A program made the translations under genes and the position numbers. The notes under the pieces were generated by a model, which was not told where the DNA came from, did no database searches, and saw only the letters and a program-made list of their open reading frames with translations. A DNA stretch of 64,000 nt. Origin: Paraliobacillus sp. PM-2. Lineage in GTDB: Bacteria; Bacillota; Bacilli; Bacillales; Amphibacillaceae. Each line of letters opens with the position of its first letter. Position 1 is the stretch's first letter. Below are positions 51,937 through 62,073 of the stretch, piece by piece. Location of the stretch: positions 930,001-994,000 of the forward strand of contig NZ_CTEI01000001.1 of the NCBI RefSeq assembly GCF_001368815.1, read 5' to 3'.

Positions 51937-52017
51937 ATTGTTCCCTCCTAAACGAACAATAGGAAAGCAATACACAAGATGTTTATACTAAGTTAAGTTA
52001 AGTATCCCATTAAATCT

Positions 52018-53280
52018 CTAATCGTCAAATGTTTCTTTTAATCGTTCAACATATTCTTCTATTTCAATATCACTCGGGTCAATCATTAAGTATCTTTCAA
52101 ATACTTCAATTGCTTCCTTACGCCTCCCTTCTTCTACAAGGAAATAACCATATTCTTTTAAGAAGTCCTGATCGTCTTTAAAGGTAGTATATGCTTCTTG
52201 GTAGGATTTTAATGCTTGTGCAAATGATTCTTCTTCTTCATATGCTTTAGCAAGTTCCCACAGGTAATAACCATCTTCTTCACCTAGTTCTATAATATGT
52301 GTAAGCAAATCAATTATTGCCAGAAAATTTTGATCTTGCTTATAATTTTGAACTAAAAATAGAACACCTTCTTTAAAACCTGGATCGATACTGACCGCTT
52401 CTTTGACGAATTGATAACCTTCATCCACATTACCCACTTTTCTAGCTAGTGAACCAGCTAATAAAAATAAGTCTTTATTTAATTCATCAACTGCTAGTCC
52501 ATTTTTAGCCGTTTTATATGCTTCTTGTACCCTACCTTCTGTGTCATACGTTTCAGCTAAATAGAAATAGACAGATTGAAAATCGGGATCCATCTCAACA
52601 ACTTGTTCCCATGCTTGGATCGCAATATCTGCTCGGTCTGCTTTTTTGGCGATAAAACCATAGCGGAACAATACTTCTACATTATCCGTTTCAATTTTTT
52701 CGTAGTATGCTAGTGCTTGTTCAAATTCACCTACTGCTGCTAAACATTCCCCTAAGCGAACTGGTATTTCTACTTCTGCATAGACTTCTTGTTGTTGATA
52801 CACTTTTTCATAATACGGGATAGCCTTTTGATATTCTCCATTTGATAAGGCTAATTCACCTAGTGCAAAGTCGATCAATACTTCTGATGGGTCTAATTGC
52901 TTTGCTTCTAACAATTTTTGTTCTGACACCTCAAATAATCCTTGCGTCTGATATAAGTCAGCTAGTTGAACTAATACTGCTAAATAATCTTCGTCATTTG
53001 GATCAAAACGATTTAATAATTCAATTGCTTCTTGGTCTTCATCTAAATCAATATGAATATCGGCTAGCATTAACTTCAATTCCGACTCCTCTGGATATTG
53101 TTGTACCAAGCCTAATAGAATCATTTTTGCTTCTTCTAACATTCCCCATTGTTGATATAGTTCTGCAATTGTATATTTCTCTTCTTCATTAGCTAATGGT
53201 AAGTAACTTTCTAATACTTCAATTGCTTCTTCTGTCTTTTGCTCTTCCATAAGTGTAACGGCCCGAGATATTTCTTCCAT
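52018..53280 (-). CDS. ypiA: TPR-repeat protein YpiA
   Basis: The 420-residue acidic protein is made of about eleven tetratricopeptide repeats (e.g. YQQWGMLEEAKMILLGLVQQYP, ALGELALSNGEYQKAIPYYEKVYQ by parts, IAIQAWEQVVEMDPDF, EAIEVFERYLMIDPSD). TPR arrays bind other proteins; the partner of YpiA is not known. GAAAGGATG precedes the ATG. It lies downstream of the aroA terminator and upstream of ypiB, in the B. subtilis order. Confidence 0.9.
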   Translation of the reverse strand: MEEISRAVTLMEEQKTEEAIEVLESYLPLANEEEKYTIAELYQQWGMLEEAKMILLGLVQQYPEESELKLMLADIHIDLDEDQEAIELLNRFDPNDEDYLAVLVQLADLYQTQGLFEVSEQKLLEAKQLDPSEVLIDFALGELALSNGEYQKAIPYYEKVYQQQEVYAEVEIPVRLGECLAAVGEFEQALAYYEKIETDNVEVLFRYGFIAKKADRADIAIQAWEQVVEMDPDFQSVYFYLAETYDTEGRVQEAYKTAKNGLAVDELNKDLFLLAGSLARKVGNVDEGYQFVKEAVSIDPGFKEGVLFLVQNYKQDQNFLAIIDLLTHIIELGEEDGYYLWELAKAYEEEESFAQALKSYQEAYTTFKDDQDFLKEYGYFLVEEGRRKEAIEVFERYLMIDPSDIEIEEYVERLKETFDD

Positions 53281-53395
53281 TTATTAAGACATCCTTTCAA
53301 AATACTTTCCAATAACAAAATACAATATTTCTATCATATCTAACTTTTTTTCATACTTCAATTTTAATGCAAAAATTATATAGACCAAATAATAG

Positions 53396-53446
53396 TTAAA
53401 AAACACCTTTCTATTCAATTTTACATGGTTTGAATGAAAGGTGTTT
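53396..53446 (-). terminator. Terminator of the aromatic operon (after aroA)
   Basis: AAACACCTTTCATTCAA pairs with TTGAATAGAAAGGTGTTT around ACCATGTAAAA; TTTTTT follows on the minus strand, 8 bases after the aroA stop. Confidence 0.85.
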
Positions 53447-53453
53447 CGTTTGA

Positions 53454-54743
53454 TTATGTTTGTATGCTGGCTAAATCTTCAAAGAATGATGGATAAGAAA
53501 TATTGATACATTCAGGATTAACCAAATGGGTATCATGCTTAGCAATTAAAGAAGCAATTGCAATCATCATCCCAATACGGTGATCACCAAATGAATTCAC
53601 AACTCCTCCTGATATAGTAGAATTACCTTCAATAATCATGCCATCTTTTGTAGCATGTATGGAGGCTCCTAGTTCTTTAAGTGTATCTACGACGGATTGA
53701 ATTCGATCTGATTCTTTATATCGTAGTTCTTCTGCATCACGAATAACCGTTTTTCCATTCGCTTGTGTAGCTAATAATGCCACAATAGGGATTTCATCAA
53801 TCATTCGTGGAATAAGATCGCCGCCTATCTCGATTCCGTTTAGTTTCGATGACTCGATTGTAATCGAACCAATGATTTCTCCACCAATATGTCGTTCCTC
53901 TACAACTTCAATCGAAGCTCCCATGTTTCTTAAGACATCAATAATACCTGTTCGTGTATGATTTAATCCTACATCACGCAGTATCAATTTACTATTTGGT
54001 ACCATTGCAGCAGCAACTAAGAAAAAGGCAGCAGAAGAAATATCACCCGGAACATCAATTGTCGTTCCTTTCAATTCTTGTTTAGGTGATACGGTAATGT
54101 TTTTTTGATTAATTGCTATGGTTCCACCAAATGCCTGCAGCATATTCTCCGTGTGGTCCCGAGTGGTTGTTGGTTCAATAACTGTTGTATCACCATCTCC
54201 AAAGAGCCCTGCTAGAAGCACGGCTGATTTAACTTGGGCACTTTTAACTGGTGGAATAAAAGTTATCGATTGTAAATCGCCACCTCTAATAGAGATAGGT
54301 AAATAGTTACCATTTTCACGGCCATCAATTTGTGCGCCCATTTGTCTTAACGGTCGTACCACGCGATCCATCGGGCGATTAGTAAGCGAACTATCACCAA
54401 ACACGGTCGTATGAAAAGGCAGTCCTGCTAAAACACCTAACAATAATCGAGCAGTTGTACCAGAATTACCTAAATCAATTGGTTGTGTTGGTTCTTTCAA
54501 ACCATTTACGCCTTCACTATCAATCATTACATGCTGCCCATCTTTTTGTATAGAAACTCCCATTGCTTTAAAAGCATCTATGGTTCGCAGACAATCTTCA
54601 CCGTCTAAGAAATGAGATATAACCGTTCTTCCTTTAGATAGAGATCCAAAAATAATGGCACGGTGAGAGATTGATTTATCTCCTGGCACCGTTAGCTTCC
54701 CTTGTAACCCTGATTGAATAGATTGTAATAGCTTTTTAGTCAA
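53454..54743 (-). CDS. aroA: 5-enolpyruvylshikimate-3-phosphate synthase
   Basis: The 429-residue enzyme has LTVPGDKSISHRAIIFGSL, DLGNSGTTARLLLGVLAGLPF (PEP loop), SLTNRPMDRVVRPLRQMGA and ELRYKESDRIQSV. The residue after the NSGTTAR glycine and the overall loop resemble class II enzymes of Bacilli, which tend to be glyphosate-tolerant (inference). TTG start behind AGGGAGG with a 9-nt spacer. Last gene of aroC-aroB-aroH-hisC-tyrA-aroA, ended by a terminator. It is called aroE in B. subtilis. Confidence 0.96.
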   Translation of the reverse strand: MTKKLLQSIQSGLQGKLTVPGDKSISHRAIIFGSLSKGRTVISHFLDGEDCLRTIDAFKAMGVSIQKDGQHVMIDSEGVNGLKEPTQPIDLGNSGTTARLLLGVLAGLPFHTTVFGDSSLTNRPMDRVVRPLRQMGAQIDGRENGNYLPISIRGGDLQSITFIPPVKSAQVKSAVLLAGLFGDGDTTVIEPTTTRDHTENMLQAFGGTIAINQKNITVSPKQELKGTTIDVPGDISSAAFFLVAAAMVPNSKLILRDVGLNHTRTGIIDVLRNMGASIEVVEERHIGGEIIGSITIESSKLNGIEIGGDLIPRMIDEIPIVALLATQANGKTVIRDAEELRYKESDRIQSVVDTLKELGASIHATKDGMIIEGNSTISGGVVNSFGDHRIGMMIAIASLIAKHDTHLVNPECINISYPSFFEDLASIQT

Positions 54744-54758
54744 TACATCAAACCTCCC

Positions 54759-55859
54759 TTACTCTTGAAGCATGGTCTCATAACCATTTTTAATTAATAG
54801 ACGATGGGCTTGTAATTGCTGCTCTTGTGTTACTAAGCTTAAACGAAGCACACCGGTAATACCTTCACGAATCTCTAAAATTTCAATATTCTTTATACTA
54901 ATATCCTTTTCAGCCAATAAGGACACAACTTTTAATAAAGCTCCTGTTTGGTCAAAAATATCAACATACACATCGTAAAAAGAGGGAATAGCCCCTTTTT
55001 TCTTTGCATCTAAACCATCTCGATATTCTCGTGCTTGCTCTAAATAATGATACATGGATATTTTGTCATTGGTTACAAGAAGGTTTTGCAACTCTGTCAT
55101 TTCGCTAATCCAATCACTCAATAATCGATTGATAATTTCTTTATTTTGAAAAAAAATATCCTGCCACATAGAGGGATTACTAGATGCAATACGTGTGATA
55201 TCGCGAAAACCACCAGCAGCTAAATTGGGAATTCGATCATGCTTTTTTTGCCACTTTTTTGCTTGATGCACTAAAGACGATGCAATAAGATGTGGAAAAT
55301 GAGAAATGACACTTGTCATCTCATCATGTTCTGTAGGATCTAATTCTAAAAATGAACATTTCGTTTCAGCTAATAATTGTTTTAATTCCTCTACTTGCTC
55401 CGTTTTCACGTCTGATTCAGGTGTAAGAATATATATAGCATTTTCAAATAAATGACCTTTTGCCGCTTGAATCCCTTTTTTATGAGAGCCAGCCATTGGG
55501 TGACCCCCAATAAATGTAATATTCGGCTGTTTAATTTCTTGTGCCGCTTGCATTATTGGTTGTTTTACAGAAGAGACATCTGTAATAATTAGCTGTTTGC
55601 TAACAGATACATGTTTTAGTTGATCAATCAATTGAATCGTTTTTGAAACAGGTGCAGCTAAAATACAAAAATCCGCATCGGATAAGGCTTCCGTGAAATT
55701 AGTAGTAACCTCATCGACGATACCATGTAATAACGCATAATCTAATGTTTTAGGATTCGTATCATAACCAATAAGTTTGGTATTTGACTGTTTTTTTATA
55801 TTTATCGCTAAAGAACCACCTATTAAACCTAATCCGACAATGACTACTCTTTTACTCAC
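54759..55859 (-). CDS. tyrA: Prephenate dehydrogenase with ACT domain
   Basis: The 366-residue protein has an N-terminal NAD fold (VVIVGLGLIGGSLAI), the GGHPMAGSHKKGIQAA catalytic segment and LDPTEHDEMTSVISHFPHLIASSL. A C-terminal ACT domain (YVDIFDQTGALLKVVSLLAEKDISIKNIEIL by parts) should give feedback control by tyrosine. It makes 4-hydroxyphenylpyruvate from prephenate. GTG start overlaps the hisC stop by four bases (GTGA). Confidence 0.95.
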   Translation of the reverse strand: MSKRVVIVGLGLIGGSLAINIKKQSNTKLIGYDTNPKTLDYALLHGIVDEVTTNFTEALSDADFCILAAPVSKTIQLIDQLKHVSVSKQLIITDVSSVKQPIMQAAQEIKQPNITFIGGHPMAGSHKKGIQAAKGHLFENAIYILTPESDVKTEQVEELKQLLAETKCSFLELDPTEHDEMTSVISHFPHLIASSLVHQAKKWQKKHDRIPNLAAGGFRDITRIASSNPSMWQDIFFQNKEIINRLLSDWISEMTELQNLLVTNDKISMYHYLEQAREYRDGLDAKKKGAIPSFYDVYVDIFDQTGALLKVVSLLAEKDISIKNIEILEIREGITGVLRLSLVTQEQQLQAHRLLIKNGYETMLQE

Positions 55860-56962
55860 GATTTTCCCTCATCTATCACTGGTCTAAGATACGTATCCAT
55901 TAATTCTTGTAATTCTTTCATATCTTGCTCGTGCCCAATGGTAATACGAACCCCGTAAGGATGACCTAATGCTTCGCCTGATCGAACAATGAAACCTTTT
56001 GTTAGCAGATGTTCAAATAGCTCGTCTCCTGTAATTGGGAGCTTTACAAATACAAAATTAGCTTCAGAATCATAATAAGACAGTCCTAAATCCTCTAAAA
56101 AGGTTAAAAACTGTTTTTTGTTTGTTGTTGTTTTATTTACAGAATTCTGTAAAAATTCTCGATCTCTTAATGCGATCACAGCAGCCTGTTGTGCGACAGT
56201 CGTTGTATTAAATGGGCCTCTAGTAATATTAAGTAAGTTTGCAATTTCTTCTGTTGCGACACCATATCCTACACGTAATGCAGCAAGACCATAAGCTTTT
56301 GAAAAAGTCCTTAAAACAACTAGATTAGGATACTTATTAATCCATTTAATTGTCTCTGGTGCATCTGTTGCTGTAACGTATTCATAATACGCTTCATCTA
56401 CAACGACTAATACATCTTCAGGGCAATTTGTCATAAAATATTCTAATGATGCATCCTTTATCAGACAGCCAGTTGGATTGTTTGGCGTACAGAGCCATAC
56501 CACTTTTGTATTAGAATCAATTGCTTGGAGCATTGCTTCTAAATCATGATATCCATCTATAACAGGTACTTCTTTTACAGTAGCCCCCTGTATGAGCGCA
56601 TTATGCTTATATTGCGGGAACGTTGGATTGGCAATAACTGTATTCGTTCCTGGCTCTAAAAAAGTGCGACAGATCATATCAACTACCTCATCAGAACCAC
56701 ATCCAAATACAAGCTGATCTTTTTCTACATTTAAGTTTTCCGTTAACTCCTCACGTAACTGGGTAGCATAACCATCAGGATACAACTCAAAATGCGTCGC
56801 TAAAGTTGGTAATGCACTTTTAACTTTATCTGAATAACCAAAAGGATTTTCATTCGATGCCAATTTAATAATACGACTTAGTCCATATTCTTTTTTAACA
56901 TCCTCTATTTGCTTTCCTGGTTTATAAGGCTTCATTTGTTTTAATACTTCTTTACCGTTCAT
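55856..56962 (-). CDS. hisC: Histidinol-phosphate/aromatic aminotransferase
   Basis: The 368-residue PLP enzyme has KLASNENPFGYS, VFGCGSDEVVDMICR, CTPNNPTGCLI, VVDEAYYEYV and the PLP lysine in LRTFSKAYGLAALRVGYG. Within the aromatic operon, as in B. subtilis, it serves both histidine and tyrosine/phenylalanine synthesis. I use the ATG at 56962 behind TTGGAG (8-nt spacer); a GTG at 56980 overlaps the aroH stop by four bases and is possible. In B. subtilis six trp genes stand between aroH and hisC; here there are none. Confidence 0.94.
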   Translation of the reverse strand: MNGKEVLKQMKPYKPGKQIEDVKKEYGLSRIIKLASNENPFGYSDKVKSALPTLATHFELYPDGYATQLREELTENLNVEKDQLVFGCGSDEVVDMICRTFLEPGTNTVIANPTFPQYKHNALIQGATVKEVPVIDGYHDLEAMLQAIDSNTKVVWLCTPNNPTGCLIKDASLEYFMTNCPEDVLVVVDEAYYEYVTATDAPETIKWINKYPNLVVLRTFSKAYGLAALRVGYGVATEEIANLLNITRGPFNTTTVAQQAAVIALRDREFLQNSVNKTTTNKKQFLTFLEDLGLSYYDSEANFVFVKLPITGDELFEHLLTKGFIVRSGEALGHPYGVRITIGHEQDMKELQELMDTYLRPVIDEGKS

Positions 56963-56976
56963 AGAAAACGCTCCAA

Positions 56977-57342
56977 TCACTCATTCATTAAATCAGGTCT
57001 TAATTTTTTTGCTTCGTGATGATATATATGTTGAATTTCTGATTGTTTGGTAGTGGTATTAACCGTTATCATTACCCGAATACAATTATCTAAGCTTCCA
57101 GGTACGTCAATTTCTTGCATACACATGACTGGTACATAATTCCACCCTTCAAGTTCACGTATCGATTTTGCTGGAAAAGCTGCATTTAATTCTGCCGTTA
57201 CAGAAACAAAAACAGATGCTACATTTTCAGGAATAATGTTATTTTTATCTATCATGTCTTTTACAAGCACAGCAGTATTGTTTAGTATTTCGCTTTTCTC
57301 ATTTGTGGTTACTGTTGTTGCACCTCGTACTCCACGTATCAC
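56977..57342 (-). CDS. aroH: Chorismate mutase AroH
   Basis: The 121-residue AroH-type mutase shows MIRGVRGATTV (active-site arginine), VFVSVTAELNAAFPAKSIR and PVMCMQEIDVPGSLDNCIRVMI, the trimer active-site segments. It converts chorismate to prephenate. GTG start overlaps the aroB stop by four bases (GTGA). Length equals B. subtilis AroH within a few residues. Confidence 0.96.
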   Translation of the reverse strand: MIRGVRGATTVTTNEKSEILNNTAVLVKDMIDKNNIIPENVASVFVSVTAELNAAFPAKSIRELEGWNYVPVMCMQEIDVPGSLDNCIRVMITVNTTTKQSEIQHIYHHEAKKLRPDLMNE

Positions 57343-58418
57343 TTTTCCACCAACTCTCGCATGAATTTTTCTAATAGATAGGCTAAATCACGATCATCGA
57401 CCGATGTTACAGTAGGCTCACCTAGTGATTTTAACAGTACCATCTGAATGCTTTGATTTTTAGTTTTTTTATCTTTTTTCATCCGTTTAATTAGCTTAGT
57501 AATAGGTACAGAAGGCAAATTGGTTGGAAATTGATTTTTCTTAATCCAAGTAAATAGTTCATCATAAGGTAATGAAACATTATATGTGTATGAACTAACA
57601 CGAAATGCAAATAGCATCCCTATCGCTACAGCCTCACCATGCGTGATTTCTCCATAGCCAAGCTCTGCTTCAAGCGCATGCCCCAATGTGTGCCCAAAAT
57701 TCAAATATTGACGAATATTCGTCTCTCTCTCGTCTTCTTCGACAATTTTTGCTTTTACTGAAATGCCTTTTACTAAGTGTTTCATTAAATCCTCATCATA
57801 TAGCGGTTTAGTAACATTTACAGTCTTCATTTCATCCCAAAAAGAAGGGGTATGAATGAGGCTATGTTTGACAATTTCAGCATAACCTGAACGCAATTCC
57901 ATCAAAGGTATCGTGTGTAATGTTTCCACATCATAGATAACTGCTTGTGGTGGGTGAAAATTACCAATTAAATTCTTTCCTTCTGGATGGTTAACGGCTA
58001 CCTTGCCTCCAACACTACTATCGTGTGCTAAAACAGTAGTAGGCATCTGTATGTAATCTATTCCACGCATAAATGTAGATGCAACAAATCCAGCAAGGTC
58101 TCCAACCATCCCTCCACCAAGCGCAATAATTAACCCTTGACGATCTAACCCGCACTGAATGGCTTGTGTGATAATATCAAAGTAGACGCGAATACTCTTA
58201 GAGCTTTCTCCAGCTGGAACAATCGTATAATTGACAGTATTCGCTTTCTGCAGTGTAGATACCACATCATCCAAATAGAGAGCTTCGACATTACTATCCG
58301 TAATAATAAAAATACTGCTATACTTTTTTTTAATAAAATCATTCACTTTAAATCTTATTTGCTTATCGATAGAAACCTGATAGCTATTCGTACTTGTTTG
58401 AACAGAAATTACTTCCAT
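57339..58418 (-). CDS. aroB: 3-dehydroquinate synthase
   Basis: The 359-residue enzyme contains VPAGESSKSI, LIALGGGMVGDLAGFVASTFMRGIDYIQMPTTVLAHDSSVGGKVAVNHP by parts, the metal ligands in EIVKHSLI and FGHTLGHALE, and GEAVAIGM. It makes 3-dehydroquinate from DAHP, the second step of the shikimate pathway. ATG at 58418 shares its A with the aroC stop (TAATG), behind AAGGTG; a longer GTG version is less likely. Confidence 0.96.
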   Translation of the reverse strand: MEVISVQTSTNSYQVSIDKQIRFKVNDFIKKKYSSIFIITDSNVEALYLDDVVSTLQKANTVNYTIVPAGESSKSIRVYFDIITQAIQCGLDRQGLIIALGGGMVGDLAGFVASTFMRGIDYIQMPTTVLAHDSSVGGKVAVNHPEGKNLIGNFHPPQAVIYDVETLHTIPLMELRSGYAEIVKHSLIHTPSFWDEMKTVNVTKPLYDEDLMKHLVKGISVKAKIVEEDERETNIRQYLNFGHTLGHALEAELGYGEITHGEAVAIGMLFAFRVSSYTYNVSLPYDELFTWIKKNQFPTNLPSVPITKLIKRMKKDKKTKNQSIQMVLLKSLGEPTVTSVDDRDLAYLLEKFMRELVEK

Positions 58419-59581
58419 TAAAAGCACCTTATTTCTTCACGATAATCTTCCACTGCTTTTTGTAATTTTGGAAATTGATCATGTGGAAATTGTTCAAGTA
58501 AAGCTTTTGCAACTTCAAATGCTACTACATGCTCCATCACAACAGCAGCAGCAGGTACAGCACATGAATCAGATCGTTCAATGCTTGCATTAAATACTTC
58601 TTTTGTTTCAATATCTACACTTTGTAATGGCTTGTACAATGTCGGAATAGGTTTCATAACACCCTTTACAATGATTGGCATACCGGTTGTCATTCCACCT
58701 TCAAAGCCACCAAGACGATTTGTTTTTCGATAGTATCCTTTATCTGCTTCCCAAGCAATTTCATCATGTACTTGACTTCCATTTTTTCTTGCTGCCTCAA
58801 AGCCAATTCCAAATTCTACACCTTTAAAGGCATTAATACTTTGAACGGCACCAGCTATTCTACCATCCAATTTCCGATCATAATGAACATAAGATCCGAT
58901 ACCCGCAGGCATTCCTTTAACGAATACTTCGCAAACCCCACCAATAGAATCACCGTCTTTTTTGGCTTGATCAATGGCATCCATCATTTGTTGACCTGCC
59001 TCTTCATCTAAACAACGCACTGGTGAAGCTTCTGAGATATCTATTCTTTCTTTAACGGAATAATCTGTTTCTTTGGCTTTAATACCGGCTATTTCATTAA
59101 CATACCCTACGATTTCGATTCCTAAATGATGAAGTAATGTTTTAGCAACCGCTCCAGCAGCAACTCGTGCAGCGGTTTCTCTAGCAGATGATCTCTCTAA
59201 TATATTTCGCATATCTCTATGTCCGTATTTCATTGCTCCATTTAGATCAGCATGTCCCGGTCTTGGTCGAGTAACCTTTCTCCGGATATCCTTATCTGGA
59301 TCAATTGGATCTTCGCCCATAATGTCTTCCCAATGTTTAAAATCATCATTGTGAACAACCATCGCAATTGGTGAGCCTAGCGTATATCCATGCCTAACTC
59401 CTCCAGCAATATCTACTAAATCTTTCTCTATCTGCATTCGTTTTCCACGACCATGCCCTTTTTGGCGTCTTATTAGTGATTCATTAATGTTCTCTGTTGT
59501 TAATGGCATTAAAGCAGGAATACCTTCAACAATTGTCGTTAACTGTTTTCCATGCGATTCTCCCGCTGTTAAATAACGCAT
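58418..59581 (-). CDS. aroC: Chorismate synthase
   Basis: The 387-residue enzyme has the three signatures [65 protein letters not shown] by parts, and [30 protein letters not shown] by parts. It uses reduced FMN to form chorismate. First gene of the aromatic operon; GGGGGGATTTTA precedes ATG. B. subtilis names it aroF. aroB follows with a one-base overlap. Confidence 0.97.
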   Translation of the reverse strand: MRYLTAGESHGKQLTTIVEGIPALMPLTTENINESLIRRQKGHGRGKRMQIEKDLVDIAGGVRHGYTLGSPIAMVVHNDDFKHWEDIMGEDPIDPDKDIRRKVTRPRPGHADLNGAMKYGHRDMRNILERSSARETAARVAAGAVAKTLLHHLGIEIVGYVNEIAGIKAKETDYSVKERIDISEASPVRCLDEEAGQQMMDAIDQAKKDGDSIGGVCEVFVKGMPAGIGSYVHYDRKLDGRIAGAVQSINAFKGVEFGIGFEAARKNGSQVHDEIAWEADKGYYRKTNRLGGFEGGMTTGMPIIVKGVMKPIPTLYKPLQSVDIETKEVFNASIERSDSCAVPAAAVVMEHVVAFEVAKALLEQFPHDQFPKLQKAVEDYREEIRCF

Positions 59582-59678
59582 TAAAATCCCCCCAGTTTAT
59601 TTCAATTTTGTATTACTATATCATACCTTTACGAATCTGTGTGAAGCAAATTGATAGATTATTCTATTTTTTCGAAAA

Positions 59679-60464
59679 TTAATTATAGGTTTTTTCAATT
59701 TTTTGATAAAAAAAAGTATCTAACACTTTAAATCCGTATTTTTCAGGTGTAAATATTTGCTCTGTACTACCTACGAAGAAAACCCCCTGTGGATGTAGTG
59801 AAGCATTAAAATTATAATAAATATTTTCTTTCGCTTTTTCAGTAAAGTAAATAAGAACATTACGACAAACAATCAGATCAAAACCTTTTGGATAAGGGTC
59901 TGACAAAAGATTATGCTTTTTAAATGTTATCGATTTTTTTAATTTTTCATCAATGATGTAGTCAGAATCTTGTTGTACAAAAAATTTTTTCTTTAAATCT
60001 TCGGGTACTTCTTTTAATGCTCGCTCAGTATAAACTCCTTTTTTCGCACGCTCAAGTATCTTTTCATCTATATCTGTTGCAAGAATATTCACCCGTGAAA
60101 GATCAATATACTGACTTAACATCATGGCTAATGTATAAGGTTCATCTCCCGTTGAACAAGCTGCACTCCATATTTTTAGCTTCTCTTTTTTATTTAACAG
60201 CTGTGGTATTACTTTCTTTTCTAATACATTCCATCTTGCTGAATTGCGATAAAATTCTGAAACATTTATGGTTATTTTATTTAAGAATTCGTCCATCAAT
60301 ACGTTATCAGATGTTAGTGCTTTGTAGAATGAATTAAAATCCTGATATCCTTTTTTATCTCTAAGCGAAGTAAGTCTACGTTTCATTTGTACTTCCTTAT
60401 ATTGAGATAAGTCAATACCTGTTTCTTTTTTGATTAATTGACTAAACGATTGATAATCACTCAT
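59679..60464 (-). CDS. cheR: Chemotaxis methyltransferase CheR
   Basis: The 261-residue protein has an N-terminal helical domain (FSQLIKKETGIDLSQYKEVQMKRRLTSL by parts) and a SAM methyltransferase domain with IWSAACSTGDEPYTLAMML, ILATDIDEKILERAKKGVY and FDLIVCRNVLIYFTEK. It methylates glutamates of chemoreceptors. ATG at 60464 follows AGGGGGATAGAA; a longer frame has no support. It lies between ndk and aroC as in B. subtilis, away from the main chemotaxis genes. Confidence 0.95.
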   Translation of the reverse strand: MSDYQSFSQLIKKETGIDLSQYKEVQMKRRLTSLRDKKGYQDFNSFYKALTSDNVLMDEFLNKITINVSEFYRNSARWNVLEKKVIPQLLNKKEKLKIWSAACSTGDEPYTLAMMLSQYIDLSRVNILATDIDEKILERAKKGVYTERALKEVPEDLKKKFFVQQDSDYIIDEKLKKSITFKKHNLLSDPYPKGFDLIVCRNVLIYFTEKAKENIYYNFNASLHPQGVFFVGSTEQIFTPEKYGFKVLDTFFYQKIEKTYN

Positions 60465-60495
60465 TTCTATCCCCCTAATTTTGAACACAGATAGT

Positions 60496-60517
60496 AAAAA
60501 CCTCGTCAATGACGAGG
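60496..60517 (-). terminator. Terminator after ndk
   Basis: CCTCGTC and GACGAGG flank ATT, followed by TTTTT on the minus strand. A second, weaker hairpin (CGACGTA...TACGTCG, about 60550-60574) lies just upstream of it. Together they separate ndk from cheR. Confidence 0.75.
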
Positions 60518-60626
60518 AAAGGAATATTATTTCCATTTATATGAAACACGACGTAAGTCATTTACCTACGTCGCTGCAAGAAGATATTTATAATGAAGCA
60601 TTAAAAACATTCATTTTTAAAAAATT

Positions 60627-61028
60627 TTATGAATGAAAGAAAAGGTCAATCTCTCTAATAGCATTTTCTTTGGAATCTGAACCATGAATCACATTATTAC
60701 TAATACTTGTACCAAAATCAGCGCGAATGGTACCTGCTTTCGCTTCTTTAGGATTGGTTGCTCCGATTAATTCACGTGCTTCTTCAATGATATTCTCTCC
60801 CTGCCAAACCATTGGGAAAACAGGTCCGGAAGTGATGAAGCTAACTAAATCATCAAAAAAATCTCTGTCTTTATGTGCTTCATAATGTTTTTTTGCTAAT
60901 TCCTCTGAAATTGTTAATACAGAGGCATGTACTAATTGGTATCCTTTTGCTTCAAATCGTGAAATGATTTGGCCTATAACCGCTTGCTCCACACCATCTG
61001 GTTTTACCATAATAAATGTTTGTTCCAT
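60627..61028 (-). CDS. ndk: Nucleoside diphosphate kinase (short C-terminus)
   Basis: The 133-residue enzyme has [23 protein letters not shown] by parts, [32 protein letters not shown] and the phosphorylated histidine in NVIHGSDS (His115). It balances nucleoside triphosphates. It ends REIDLFFHS, about 15 residues before the end of the B. subtilis protein. The core is complete, so it should be active, but subunit contacts made by the C-terminal arm would be lost. The ATG at 61028 is used; a TTG four codons earlier touches the AGGAGT site. Downstream of hepT by 23 bases. Confidence 0.94.
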   Translation of the reverse strand: MEQTFIMVKPDGVEQAVIGQIISRFEAKGYQLVHASVLTISEELAKKHYEAHKDRDFFDDLVSFITSGPVFPMVWQGENIIEEARELIGATNPKEAKAGTIRADFGTSISNNVIHGSDSKENAIREIDLFFHS

Positions 61029-61051
61029 CTTACGAATCAACTCCTAAATAA

Positions 61052-62020
61052 TTATGATTTTCTTTTTCCAATATAATTTGCTATATCTTCAAATGTTTGT
61101 TTTGCTTTTACATCAGGTAATTCATTTAATGCTCGTGATGCTTTTTCCAAATATTGATTACTCAAATCGAAAGCCTTATCAATTGCATCTGAGTTTTTTA
61201 TGTAGTGAATAAGCGGATCAATTTGCTGTTGATTTATCTTTTGATGTGAAAATAAGTCCATTAATTTATTAGAAAATGATGGATCCTTCATGGCAATCAA
61301 TGCTGGAAGTGTAATATTTCCTTGCATTAAATCGCTTCCTGCAGGTTTGCCTAACTGTTTTGCAGATGAAGTGAAATCAAGAATATCATCAATAATTTGA
61401 TAAGACATGCCAATATAATAGCCATATCGCTTTAATTGCTTTTCCTGCTCGATTGGAACATCGGCTGCAATTGCACCTAATTGACAACTTGAGGAGATTA
61501 GTAAAGCTGTCTTACGTTTAATTCTTCTTAAATAATGACGTAAATGTTGATCAAGATTATATTTATCCTTAATTTGTTCTATTTCACCAACTGTTAAATC
61601 AATCATGGTCTTAGCTAAGATCTGGTGTGCCCTGGGATTGTTAAGATCAGATAAATACTCTAATGATCGGGCGAATATATAGTCACCTGTGTACATGGCA
61701 ATACGATTGTCCCATTTGGCTTTAACAGTAGGCATTCCTCGTCTTAACTTAGCATCATCTATAACATCATCATGAACCAAGGAAGCCATATGAATCAATT
61801 CTAGCGCCACTGCGACAGATTTTAGTTTTGAAAGGTTATAATTACCAAATTGAGCGGCTAGTAATACAAAGATGGGTCGCAATCTTTTCCCACCAGCTTT
61901 TAAAAGTTGCGTAGAAGCTTCATTCAAAATCGGGTGTTTTGCTTGTATTGTTTCTTCTAAGGCCTGCTCAATGACCTGTAAATCAGGTTTTAAATAGGAG
62001 TAAGTCATCGCTAATTTCAT
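61052..62020 (-). CDS. hepT: Heptaprenyl diphosphate synthase component II
   Basis: The 322-residue prenyltransferase has both aspartate-rich motifs, LVHDDVIDDAKLRRGMPT (DDxxD) and YQIIDDILDFT (DDxxD), plus KAGGKRLRPIFVLLAAQF. With HepS it makes the C35 side chain of menaquinone-7. AGGTGAAGTAAATA precedes the ATG. Order hepS-menG-hepT-ndk is that of B. subtilis. Confidence 0.96.
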   Translation of the reverse strand: MKLAMTYSYLKPDLQVIEQALEETIQAKHPILNEASTQLLKAGGKRLRPIFVLLAAQFGNYNLSKLKSVAVALELIHMASLVHDDVIDDAKLRRGMPTVKAKWDNRIAMYTGDYIFARSLEYLSDLNNPRAHQILAKTMIDLTVGEIEQIKDKYNLDQHLRHYLRRIKRKTALLISSSCQLGAIAADVPIEQEKQLKRYGYYIGMSYQIIDDILDFTSSAKQLGKPAGSDLMQGNITLPALIAMKDPSFSNKLMDLFSHQKINQQQIDPLIHYIKNSDAIDKAFDLSNQYLEKASRALNELPDVKAKQTFEDIANYIGKRKS

Positions 62021-62073
62021 TATTTACTTCACCTTTATATTCGTTTTTCACAACTTAGTTGTAACGTTCATAT

